Below, one piece after another: positions 1-5,831 of a stretch of DNA of 10,830 nt. Source of the stretch: JAXHTH01 sp034211115 (GTDB lineage: Bacteria > Planctomycetota > Phycisphaerae > Phycisphaerales > SM1A02); assembly GCA_034211115.1 (NCBI GenBank), contig JAXHTH010000347.1, forward strand, positions 1 to 10,830. Direction: 5' to 3'. The stretch's first letter is position 1. The number at the start of each line of letters is the position of its first letter. A model generated the notes under the pieces. It worked only from the letters and a program-made list of their open reading frames with translations. It was not told where the DNA came from and did not search any database. The position numbers and the translations under genes were made by a program.

Positions 1-185
1 GCTGACGCCGGCCCCCGGAAATCGACCTGGAGTTTGCGCAGGCTGTGCGACAGCGGGCCGGTGTCCTCGACCGTCGGCTCGACCGGCGTCAGCGACCGGA
101 CATCCAGCTCCTGCGCCGCGGCGGAGGCCGCGACCAGCAGCGGACAGACGATCGCAAGGCGGCGGGCTCTCGGGAATCTCCTCAT
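1..185 (-). CDS. Exported protein of unknown function, 5' end only (runs off the left edge)
   Basis: Reading the minus strand from ATG at 185, an open frame of 61 codons reaches the window edge with no stop. The first 23 residues form a classical Sec signal peptide: a basic start (MRRFPRARR), a hydrophobic core (LAIVCPLLVAA) and an Ala-rich end (SAAA), with probable cleavage just before QELDVRSL. A strong GGAGG (positions 191-195) lies five bases upstream of the ATG and supports this start. The mature part visible (ELDVRSLTPVEPTVEDTGPL and about 20 more residues) shows no motif I can name. The gene is divergent from the lipoprotein gene at 420, so the two may share a control region. The window holds too little of it to suggest a function; the only supported statement is that the product is exported. 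Confidence 0.72.
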   Translation of the reverse strand, partial: MRRFPRARRLAIVCPLLVAASAAAQELDVRSLTPVEPTVEDTGPLSHSLRKLQVDFRGPAS

Positions 186-419
186 CGACACCTCCATCGG
201 CATCCCGGCTCGGAATGCACCATAAGGATAACCGCGAACGGACGCGCTCGGAAGCCTCTGCCGGGAGGAGATTCCGCAACCGGGCCGGGTTGAGGGGGAG
301 AGGCGGCGGCCACAGAATCCTTCGATTTCCTGCCGGTCCAGGCGACGGCACGCATCCATCGAAGTGACACACACGGAGCGGCACAAAGCCGTCCGGTACA
401 ACAGAAAAGGAGAAAAACG
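186..419. other. Divergent intergenic region between two envelope-protein genes
   Basis: These 234 bases separate two divergent genes, so promoters for both should lie here. I see no convincing -35/-10 pair for either. A perfect 7-base inverted repeat, CTTCGAT at 320-326 and ATCGAAG at 358-364, flanks 31 bases in the half nearer the plus-strand gene. It could be an operator or a weak hairpin, but a match this short may be chance. The minus-strand gene has its GGAGG at 191-195 and the plus-strand gene has AAGGAG at 407-412. Confidence 0.4.
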
Positions 420-1865
420 ATGGACCGATGGACCGCGCACCCGGCGCGGATGGCGATCCTTGCGCTCATCCTGGCATCCTGCTCCGCGACCCTCGGAGAG
501 GATACGACCGCAATGCCCCCCTCCGGGGACGGGGGCGGGGGCGGCAGCGGGAATGTCGATCAGGATGCCGCGCTCATCACGCGCCTGCAGACGACGATGG
601 TCGATGCCGACTACGACCGCACGGACTTTGATGAGCTCATCGACGACCTGCGCCGGCGTCACGATCTGAACATCCACGTTTCCTGGAAGTCGCTGGAGCG
701 CGAGGGGATACGGCGCGATCAGCGGATGGACATCCACCTGACCCGGGTGCCGCTCTCGACGCTGCTGGATCTCGCGTTGCGCGAGGCGGGCAAAGCGTAT
801 TCGGAGCTGTCCTACTCGATCGAGGGCGGGGTGATCATCGTGTCGAGCCGCGAGGACCTGGCCCGCAACACGATCCTCCGCGCCTACGACATCACCGATC
901 TCATCGAGAGCGGCTACGCCATCCGAAGGTTCGGCAACACGCCCGTGCTGTCGATGGAGGTGACGGGCCGGGAGTTCTTCGGCGGCGAAAAGCTGAAGAC
1001 CGGCGGCGGGGGCGGCTCCGGCGGTGGCGGCGGCGGCGGGGGGTCGATCTACGGCGATCCCGGCGCCGACCCCACGCGCCTCACGAAGATGGAGCGCATC
1101 GAGTCGATCATCGATCTCATCCAGGAGAACATCGAGCCTGATTCCTGGCGCGCGCTCGGCGGTGATGTGGGCTCGATCCACCTCACGGACAACGTCCTCC
1201 TCATCCGCCACACCGTGCCCGGGCACGCAAAGGTCCGGGCCTTCCTGGAGCTGATCCGCGAGGCCCGCCCGCGGCCGCTCGACGCCGATGTCGTCATCAT
1301 GCGTCTGCGTTCAGACAGGGCCGCGGAATGGCGGGAAAAGATGGGCGCTGACTTCCCCCGTCTCGACGAGGCGTACATCGACGAGCTGATGACCACGACC
1401 GACGATGACGATCTGCTCTTCCGCGCGGCGAGCAGCGGCTTCAACGGCCAGCGGTTCTGGTTCAGCGCCCTCACCCAGCGCGACGTGCTCACCGGATTCC
1501 GGCCGACCGTTGGGGAGGCGGTCAACGCGTTTTCGCCCGCGACGGGGTTTTCCAAGGAAGGCCTGGAGCTGATCGCCCTGCCGCTGGTGACGCCGGGCGG
1601 CGACGAACTGACGCTCGACGTGCAGATGGCGTGGATTCCCCCGGCCATCGTGGCCGAACGATCGGTGCGCCTCGCCCCGGGCGAGGCGGAGGCGAGCATC
1701 GACCAGGTGACCTGCTCGATGCGGACGGTCTCGACGATGACCCGCGGCCGGCTGGGCGAGGGGATCGCCCTGTCCATTCCCGATGAGCTGGACGACCCCG
1801 GCCGGCCCACGAGGTGGGAGGACTGGCTGATTCTGCGCATCCGCGAGCCGGCGCTTGGGGACTGA
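420..1865 (+). CDS. Probable lipoprotein with STN/secretin-N-like domains
   Basis: The protein has 481 residues. AAGGAG (407-412) sits seven bases before the ATG. The N-terminus has a short hydrophobic stretch ending in L18-A19-S20-C21, which fits a lipobox, so a lipid-anchored envelope protein is likely; ordinary Sec cleavage near TLGED is the alternative. Residues about 67-145 resemble the STN/secretin short domain common in planctomycetes (FDELIDDLRRRHDLNIHVSW, then VPLSTLLDLALREAG, then a strand ending GGVIIVSSRED). A YDITDLI segment follows, then a glycine tract at 195-208 and a second N1-like fold at about 224-282 (ESIIDLIQENIEPDSWRALG ... VLLIRHTVPGHAKVRAFLEL). Residues from 285 onward have no clear family; they have a strand-rich character and could mimic the start of a secretin barrel. 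At this length, without a recognisable secretin C-domain, it is probably not a pore-forming secretin but a periplasmic partner or regulator. A terminator follows the stop. Confidence 0.82.
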   Translation: MDRWTAHPARMAILALILASCSATLGEDTTAMPPSGDGGGGGSGNVDQDAALITRLQTTMVDADYDRTDFDELIDDLRRRHDLNIHVSWKSLEREGIRRDQRMDIHLTRVPLSTLLDLALREAGKAYSELSYSIEGGVIIVSSREDLARNTILRAYDITDLIESGYAIRRFGNTPVLSMEVTGREFFGGEKLKTGGGGGSGGGGGGGGSIYGDPGADPTRLTKMERIESIIDLIQENIEPDSWRALGGDVGSIHLTDNVLLIRHTVPGHAKVRAFLELIREARPRPLDADVVIMRLRSDRAAEWREKMGADFPRLDEAYIDELMTTTDDDDLLFRAASSGFNGQRFWFSALTQRDVLTGFRPTVGEAVNAFSPATGFSKEGLELIALPLVTPGGDELTLDVQMAWIPPAIVAERSVRLAPGEAEASIDQVTCSMRTVSTMTRGRLGEGIALSIPDELDDPGRPTRWEDWLILRIREPALGD

Positions 1866-1874
1866 GTTCTCTCT

Positions 1875-1909
1875 GAAACGCGGAGGGCCGCGGGGGGCCG
1901 CGGAGAATC
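1875..1909 (+). repeat. GC-rich nonamer-like word repeat just after the lipoprotein gene
   Basis: Ten bases after the stop, three related units follow one another: CGCGGAGGG (1879-1887), CCGCGGGGGG (1888-1897) and CCGCGGAG (1898-1905), preceded by GAAA and followed by AATCAAGAG. The spacing and the GAGGG/GAG ends resemble the CACAGAGGG/CACAGAGGA/CACAGAG units found in the insertion inside purL (9865-9889, read on the minus strand). I take it as a GC-shifted relative of that repeat, but base composition could produce some of the likeness. Confidence 0.35.
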
Positions 1910-1912
1910 AAG

Positions 1913-1945
1913 AGAAGGCGGGCGGAGTGTCCGCCTTCTTTCTTT
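1913..1945 (+). terminator. Rho-independent terminator of the lipoprotein gene
   Basis: AGAAGGCGG (1913-1921) pairs perfectly with CCGCCTTCT (1931-1939) around a 9-base loop, and a T-rich tract TTTCTTT follows (1939-1945). An alternative, tighter stem GGCGGA/TCCGCC with a GTG loop uses the same bases. The position, 48 bases after the stop of the plus-strand gene, is as expected. Confidence 0.75.
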
Positions 1946-2050
1946 GATCTGACCTTTGGCCCCGGGAAAGAGGTCGCTGGTCTTCGGTTTCAAAGCCGGG
2001 CTCTGTGAGGGCGGGATCCTCGTTGAGGCGCAATGCCGAGAAAGCGATGT

Positions 2051-2092
2051 GGCCCCTGGCTCTTGGCTGGTGGCTGGTGACTGTTGATCGAT
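2051..2092 (+). repeat. Degenerate heptamer tandem repeat
   Basis: Six consecutive 7-base units can be read: GGCCCCT, GGCTCTT, GGCTGGT, GGCTGGT, GACTGTT and GATCGAT. The two middle units are identical and the outer ones drift. This lies in the 470-base gap without a gene between the lipoprotein and dockerin-like genes. Apart from this array, the terminator at 1913-1945, the nonamer repeat and the hairpin at 2246-2267, I see no gene or RNA in that gap. Confidence 0.5.
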
Positions 2093-2245
2093 CCCGGATT
2101 CGTGATTCCCAGGCGCTCAACACGCGTGTGAACCGCGTCGCCGAACAGCCTGATGGCTGATCCCTGTCTTCGCATGCGGACCGCGCAGAAGTCGCCCGCT
2201 TCTCCGGGCCGTGCGCAGATCCTGCGGGCGATCGGCAAGGCGTGC

Positions 2246-2267
2246 CCGCTGCGGCGGGGCGCAGCGG
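2246..2267. other. Perfect 8-bp inverted repeat upstream of the dockerin-like gene
   Basis: CCGCTGCG (2246-2253) and CGCAGCGG (2260-2267) form a perfect 8-base stem with the loop GCGGGG. No T-tract follows, so it is not an intrinsic terminator. It lies about 70 bases before the next gene's start and could be an operator, a leader hairpin or simply a GC-rich palindrome. Confidence 0.35.
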
Positions 2268-2289
2268 CCCGGCCGGGGCGGGGTCGGCG

Positions 2290-2304
2290 CGGCGCGGTGT
2301 TTGC
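2290..2304 (+). promoter_or_regulatory. Possible sigma-54-type promoter
   Basis: CGGCGCGGTGTTTGC has the GG (2291-2292), ten bases, GC (2303-2304) spacing of a sigma-54 promoter and matches most of the consensus TGGCACG-N4-TTGC. Transcription would start near 2315, leaving a short leader that contains the ribosome-binding site. The surrounding sequence is very GC-rich, so a chance match is quite possible and no enhancer site is recognised. Confidence 0.22.
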
Positions 2305-2322
2305 CCCATCTGCCCCACAGCA

Positions 2323-2329
2323 GAAGGAG
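2323..2329 (+). promoter_or_regulatory. Ribosome-binding site fixing the start of the dockerin-like gene
   Basis: GAAGGAG lies eight bases before ATG at 2338. The same frame is open further upstream to an ATG at 2242, but that start has no such site and would add a Gly/Ala/Arg-rich segment typical of non-coding GC-rich DNA. The site therefore decides for 2338. Confidence 0.7.
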
Positions 2330-2337
2330 CACGCACC

Positions 2338-3531
2338 ATGCAAGTCAATCACGCCCTGCTCAGTTCGATGACGTCGCCCTACCGCCCCGCCGCCACGTCC
2401 GCGACCGGCGATGAGGTCAAAGAAGACGCGGCGCGACCGGTCGTCTCCTCGGCCCGGCCGACCACCTCGACCGCCGCCGCCGCCGCGGGGCTCTCCCCCG
2501 TCTCGCCGCCCGAGACCGGCACCGGCGAGTCGCAACCGCTCACTATCGACGGCCTCATGGAGGCCTGGGGCACCGACAACGAGCGCTACGATCTCAACCG
2601 CGACGGTACCGTCAACGTCCGCGACCTGCTTTCGCTGCTCGCAAAGCTGAGCGACACGACAAAGGCCGAGGAAGCGCAGCTCGGGCAGGCTCCCGGCGGA
2701 CCCGAGGGTCTGACCGACGAGCACGGCCAGTCGCCGCCGGTGCCCCCCGAAGAGGACCCGCTCACCGTCGAGGGGCTCAAGGACGCCTGGGGCTCGGACA
2801 ACGAACGCTACGACCTCAACGGTGATGGAACCGTCAACGTCCGCGATCTGCTGGCCCTGCTGGCGCAGATGAGTCAGACGCCGCAGACCGATGATGCGCA
2901 GCTCGCGCAGGCCGGCGCGGTCGATCCGAAGCCCATCGGGCCCGACGGCCATACCCCGCCCCTTCCGCCGGAGGAGGAGCCGCTGACGATCGAAGGCCTG
3001 AAGGCGGCGTGGGGCACGGACGATCCGCGCTACGATCTCAACCTCGACGGGACGGTCAACGTCCCGGACCTGCTCGCCCTCCTCGAGCAGATCAACGCGC
3101 AGCAGCCCGAGTCCGATTCGGGCCTCTCCCCGACGCTGGTGACATCCAACCATGACATCCCGGCCGACGACGTGCTGGGCGAGCCCACCCCGCTGGACCA
3201 GCTTCTCGAGGCGTGGGGGACCGACAATCCCGACTACGATCTGAACCTCGACGGCGTGGTCAACGTCTCGGATCTGCTCGCCATGCTGGCGGAGATGAGC
3301 GGCGGCCGGCCGGAGTCGGTCACGGAGCGATCCGCCCTCGCCAGCCACGCGTCCACGACCGCCGCCTCGCTCGTCTCGCGGCTCGAGGACGCGGGCTTCG
3401 CCGAGCAGCCGCCGTCCAATATTCACGAACTCGTCAGCCAGTTGAACCTCGCCGCGACCGAGCGGGCCGCCCTGCTCAGCCAGCTCGCCGACCGCTACCC
3501 GGACGGCCTGGGGCTGGACGTCATCGGCTGA
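2338..3531 (+). CDS. Acidic protein with four dockerin/EF-hand-like calcium-binding units
   Basis: The protein has 397 residues from the ATG with a good Shine-Dalgarno site. It contains four copies of one unit: a helix (LTIDGLMEAWG in the first), a short TDNERY-like link, a calcium loop of the form DLNxDGTVNVxD, then a helix LLxLLAxM. The loops are at residues 85-96, 159-170, 233-244 and 301-312, giving spacings of 74, 74 and 68. All four keep the D-x-N-x-D-G-x-V-N-x-x-D ligand pattern of type I dockerin loops. Proline- and glutamate-rich linkers (PPEEDP, PPEEEP) join the units. The C-terminal 80 residues are helical (ATERAALLSQLADRYPDGLG) with no family I recognise. I see no signal peptide, no transmembrane segment and no cysteine. 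That is odd for a dockerin-like protein, which is usually secreted, and points to cytoplasmic calcium binding or export by another route. Calcium binding is inferred from the loops. A terminator follows the gene. Confidence 0.85.
   Translation: MQVNHALLSSMTSPYRPAATSATGDEVKEDAARPVVSSARPTTSTAAAAAGLSPVSPPETGTGESQPLTIDGLMEAWGTDNERYDLNRDGTVNVRDLLSLLAKLSDTTKAEEAQLGQAPGGPEGLTDEHGQSPPVPPEEDPLTVEGLKDAWGSDNERYDLNGDGTVNVRDLLALLAQMSQTPQTDDAQLAQAGAVDPKPIGPDGHTPPLPPEEEPLTIEGLKAAWGTDDPRYDLNLDGTVNVPDLLALLEQINAQQPESDSGLSPTLVTSNHDIPADDVLGEPTPLDQLLEAWGTDNPDYDLNLDGVVNVSDLLAMLAEMSGGRPESVTERSALASHASTTAASLVSRLEDAGFAEQPPSNIHELVSQLNLAATERAALLSQLADRYPDGLGLDVIG
2539..3300 (+). repeat. Four tandem ~222-bp coding repeats (EF-hand/dockerin units)
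   Basis: The repeated units begin at 2539, 2761, 2983 and 3193, so the periods are 222, 222 and 210 bases. Helix and loop codons are well conserved between copies while the Pro/Glu-rich linkers have diverged. This is consistent with internal duplication of one helix-loop-helix module followed by drift of the linkers. Confidence 0.75.
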
Positions 3532-3596
3532 CGACGGCATCGCGCCGCGCCGCCGCACTCCGCACGGCAACAGACGATCGCACTCGCACCAGGGAG

Positions 3597-3617
3597 CCGT
3601 GAGCCGCCTCACGGTTT
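3597..3617 (+). terminator. Hairpin terminator after the dockerin-like gene
   Basis: CCGTGAG (3597-3603) and CTCACGG (3608-3614) form a perfect 7-base stem with the loop CCGC, followed by TTT. The T-tract is short, so efficiency is uncertain, but the position 65 bases after the stop fits. Confidence 0.6.
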
Positions 3618-3632
3618 CCTGTGTCTTCGAAA

Positions 3633-3876
3633 TCGGCACATTATCACATGGGCACGTTCGCACAGGGGAAGCTCGCGGGGTCGGGTAATGGGATGAACAG
3701 ACGGGCGGGCGGGCGAAGCCGCAAGCGGCTCAGGGCGCCGTCCGTTCCTCCCTCAGTCTCTTCCTCCCCTGCCTCCTCACCGCGTCGCGCAACGCCAGAC
3801 CATCACTCGTCCTGTGCGAATGTGCCAATGTGCCAATGTCCCCTTGATGCCATGATGCCACGAGGCCTTGATCCCT
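3633..3876. repeat. Octamer word repeats in inverted arms (palindromic intergenic element)
   Basis: This fills most of the 349 bases between the dockerin-like gene and the oxidoreductase. The left arm (3633-3664) reads as 8-base units TCGGCACA, TTATCACA, TGGGCACG, TTCGCACA. The right side (3813-3876) is eight octamers in phase; on the minus strand these are TTCGCACA, TTGGCACA twice, AGGGGACA, TGGCATCA twice, AGGCCTCG and AGGGATCA. The arms are therefore inverted copies, with ten perfect bases (TTCGCACAGG at 3657-3666 against 3811-3820) and looser outward matching. Inside are a shorter imperfect inverted pair (3695-3704 with 3738-3747, one mismatch) and a small palindrome (3717-3730). It ends four bases from the oxidoreductase stop codon. 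No open frame here looks coding. Confidence 0.65.
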
Positions 3877-3880
3877 CTCC

Positions 3881-4912
3881 TCACACCATCCGCGCGCCGG
3901 CTTCGCGGGCGGCGGCGACGATGCGCTCCGCCGTGCGCACGGCCGCAAACCCCGCGCGGGCGTCGACTTCCGGCCGCCGGCCGGAGCGGACGGCGGAGAG
4001 AAAGTCATCGATCTGGAGTTTCAGCGGCTCGCCTTCCTTCACGTCCAGTTCATCCACCTGCACCAGCTCCAGGTAGTTGATGCGGGAAAGATCCTCGCCG
4101 GCCTTCAGGCGATCGCGCACGTCTGCAAGCTGCCGCTCGTTTGCCGTCTTGCGGACGACGGTGCCGCCGTGCTTGACGAAGTCGGCCGAGATGTAGGCAT
4201 CCTCGCTGATGATGCGGATCTTGCGCTCGGTCTTCAGCGCCAGCCGGCTGGCGGTGATGTTCGCCACGCAGCGCAGGCCATCGGATCCGGGCGGGAACGA
4301 CAGCCGCGCGTTGCACACGTCCTCCGCCTCTCCCAGCACGCTCACCGCGCTGGCGTGCACCTCCTCCGGCTCCGTCCCCAGCAGCATAAGCAGCAGGTCC
4401 AGATCGTGAATCATCATGTCCAGCACGACCCCCACATCCACGCTGCGGAAGGTCATCGGGCTGATGCGATCCATCTCGATGAAGCGCGGCGTGAGATCGG
4501 GGATCTGCCGGATCGCCACCATGACCGGGTCGTAGCGGACGATGTGCCCCACCTGGAGGATCGCCCCGGAGCGCTCGGCGAGGTCGGCGATGTGCTGGGC
4601 CTCGTCGGCGTCCGGGGCGAGGGGCTTTTCGATCAGGCACGCCACCTTCGCCTCCAGCAGCGGCTCGGCGATCGCGCGATGACGGACGGTCGGGGTGGCG
4701 ATGGTGACCGCCTCCGCGCCGGCGGCGAGCAGGTCCTCGACGCCTGAATAGGCCTCGCCGCCCCATTCCTCGACGACGGCCTGCGCCGCGTCGGGGTTGG
4801 CATCCACCACGCCGATCAGCTCGGCATCGTGGTGTTGCGCGTAGAGGCGGGCGTGATGTCGGCCCATCCGGCCGACCCCGACGACCCCGCAACGTATCTT
4901 CGCTTCCGGCAT
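3881..4912 (-). CDS. Gfo/Idh/MocA-family oxidoreductase, possibly acting on a sugar nucleotide
   Basis: The protein has 343 residues. ATG at 4912 is preceded by CCGGAG six bases upstream; a longer reading from 4996 would add a basic segment overlapping the previous gene and is rejected. A Rossmann NAD(P) site opens the protein (G12-V-G-R-M-G17 within VVGVGRMGRHHARLY), followed by VVDANPD at the end of the second strand. The family EKP motif is at 95-97, the conserved VGHIVRYDP at about 121-129, and the D-x-x-x-HDLD segment at 165-172, whose His/Asp usually serve catalysis. The C-terminal part (IDDFLSAVRSGRRPEVDARA) is typical of the family. The RFIEMDRIS, VVLDMMIHDLDLLL and VANITASR stretches recall members found beside lipid A genes, including UDP-GlcNAc 3-dehydrogenase-like enzymes. 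That assignment is from memory and the substrate is unproven. It is the last gene of the minus-strand run, 19 bases after the membrane-protein gene. Confidence 0.85.
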   Translation of the reverse strand: MPEAKIRCGVVGVGRMGRHHARLYAQHHDAELIGVVDANPDAAQAVVEEWGGEAYSGVEDLLAAGAEAVTIATPTVRHRAIAEPLLEAKVACLIEKPLAPDADEAQHIADLAERSGAILQVGHIVRYDPVMVAIRQIPDLTPRFIEMDRISPMTFRSVDVGVVLDMMIHDLDLLLMLLGTEPEEVHASAVSVLGEAEDVCNARLSFPPGSDGLRCVANITASRLALKTERKIRIISEDAYISADFVKHGGTVVRKTANERQLADVRDRLKAGEDLSRINYLELVQVDELDVKEGEPLKLQIDDFLSAVRSGRRPEVDARAGFAAVRTAERIVAAAREAGARMV

Positions 4913-4931
4913 GCGCTTCTCCGGCCTCTTT

Positions 4932-5831
4932 TCAGGATGAACCAGGCTTCCCGCGCGACGCGTCCGTCGACCAGACCGCCCGCGCCGCGTGCTCATCGTA
5001 GCTTCGCTGGCGCTCGGCGCGGCGGCGCAGGCGCTGCTCGTAGTCTCGGGCGTGCCGGACGCTCAGCTCGATCGAACGGCCCAGCGAAAGCACACCGAAG
5101 GGGAAGGCGAGGATCGAGATGAGCAGCAGGATCTGGAAGAACAGCGTGACGAGAATGATGCTCGAGAGCAGGATCACCGTGATCCCGAAGACGGGCAGGC
5201 CCCAGATCGTCCAGGTGAAGGCTCTATCGGCCAAATCGTCGCGCACCCATTCGGCGAGCTGTTGCAGCACGAGGGCGAGGACGAGCACCCCCGCCAGCGC
5301 GGCCGCCCCCGACGCGTAGACCAGGATGTCCAGCAGCGCCGAAATCGAACCCGGCATCGGCGCGCCGGAGGCACGCGCCAGCTCGATGGCGTACGCGGCC
5401 GGCCAGCCGAACTGAAGCCAGCGGGCGACGAGGCGCAGCCATCCGCCCCGCGCGAACCCGTACAGACGCGCCTCCGGCGCGCCGATTTCGGGCGTGATGA
5501 GCCACACCGCCAGCGGCCAGGCGCAGGCGATCACCAGTCGCAGCGCCGGCGCGGTCCCGCCCGGCCAGGGCAGGAAGGTCGCGCCGACGAAGGTGAACGC
5601 CCAGCCGACCACGCACGCCGCACACGCCCAGCCGCCGATACGGAAGCGATTGATCACCGACATCGGCATCTGCGAGAGCGGCCGATCCTTCATGCGCGGC
5701 CGGAGGATCGGCGCGCCGCATTCCGGACATCGCCCGCTCACCGGCAGGCCGCGGAGGTTGTAACCGCACGATTCGCACTCGCGATCGCGCTCGACGAGGC
5801 CGGTGGGAGCGGGCGGGATCGCGCCGGTCAC
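4932..5831 (-). CDS. Zinc-ribbon membrane protein, second of a paralogous pair
   Basis: The protein has 299 residues and starts at GTG (5831), whose bases overlap the TGA of the preceding gene as GTGA. A strong GAGGAGG seven bases upstream supports this. The N-terminus carries a zinc ribbon with C19, C22, C35 and C38 (CESCGYNLRGLP ... CPECG), a signature I associate with planctomycete proteins. About five or six hydrophobic segments follow (near 65-87, 96-113, 168-190 and two within 207-247, with a weaker one near 135-155). A basic tail (YEQRLRRRAERQRSYDEH) ends the protein and is probably cytoplasmic. It matches its neighbour in order of parts and in local patterns, so the pair looks like a tandem duplication. 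The function is unknown. Because zinc ribbons of this kind often bind nucleic acid, protein or metal, a membrane-bound sensor or assembly factor is possible, but this is a guess. Confidence 0.82.
   Translation of the reverse strand: MTGAIPPAPTGLVERDRECESCGYNLRGLPVSGRCPECGAPILRPRMKDRPLSQMPMSVINRFRIGGWACAACVVGWAFTFVGATFLPWPGGTAPALRLVIACAWPLAVWLITPEIGAPEARLYGFARGGWLRLVARWLQFGWPAAYAIELARASGAPMPGSISALLDILVYASGAAALAGVLVLALVLQQLAEWVRDDLADRAFTWTIWGLPVFGITVILLSSIILVTLFFQILLLISILAFPFGVLSLGRSIELSVRHARDYEQRLRRRAERQRSYDEHAARAVWSTDASRGKPGSS

Noticed and set aside
1049..1993. Long minus-strand open frame opposite the lipoprotein gene
   Set aside because: It is a Ser/Arg-rich low-complexity translation with no motif, and it overlaps the plus-strand terminator. 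The plus-strand frame has a good ribosome-binding site and recognisable domains.
1866..2337. Search for a tRNA, small RNA or riboswitch in the long gap
   Set aside because: No tRNA-like T-loop or acceptor pairing and no known riboswitch core was recognised by eye. Only the terminator, repeats and a palindrome are supported.
1990..3663. Long open frame on the minus strand opposite the dockerin-like gene
   Set aside because: It is rich in Arg and Gly, with repeats that only mirror the four coding repeats of the plus strand. It spans the plus-strand terminator and two gaps, and has no recognisable domain. It is a by-product of high GC content.
3717..3730. Palindrome AGCCGCAAGCGGCT considered as a terminator
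   Set aside because: No T-tract follows on either strand, and it lies inside the larger inverted element.
4913..4996. N-terminal extension of the oxidoreductase to 4996
   Set aside because: The extra 28 residues are basic and unlike the family. They overlap the end of the preceding gene, and ATG 4912 has a GGAG at good spacing right before the Rossmann strand.
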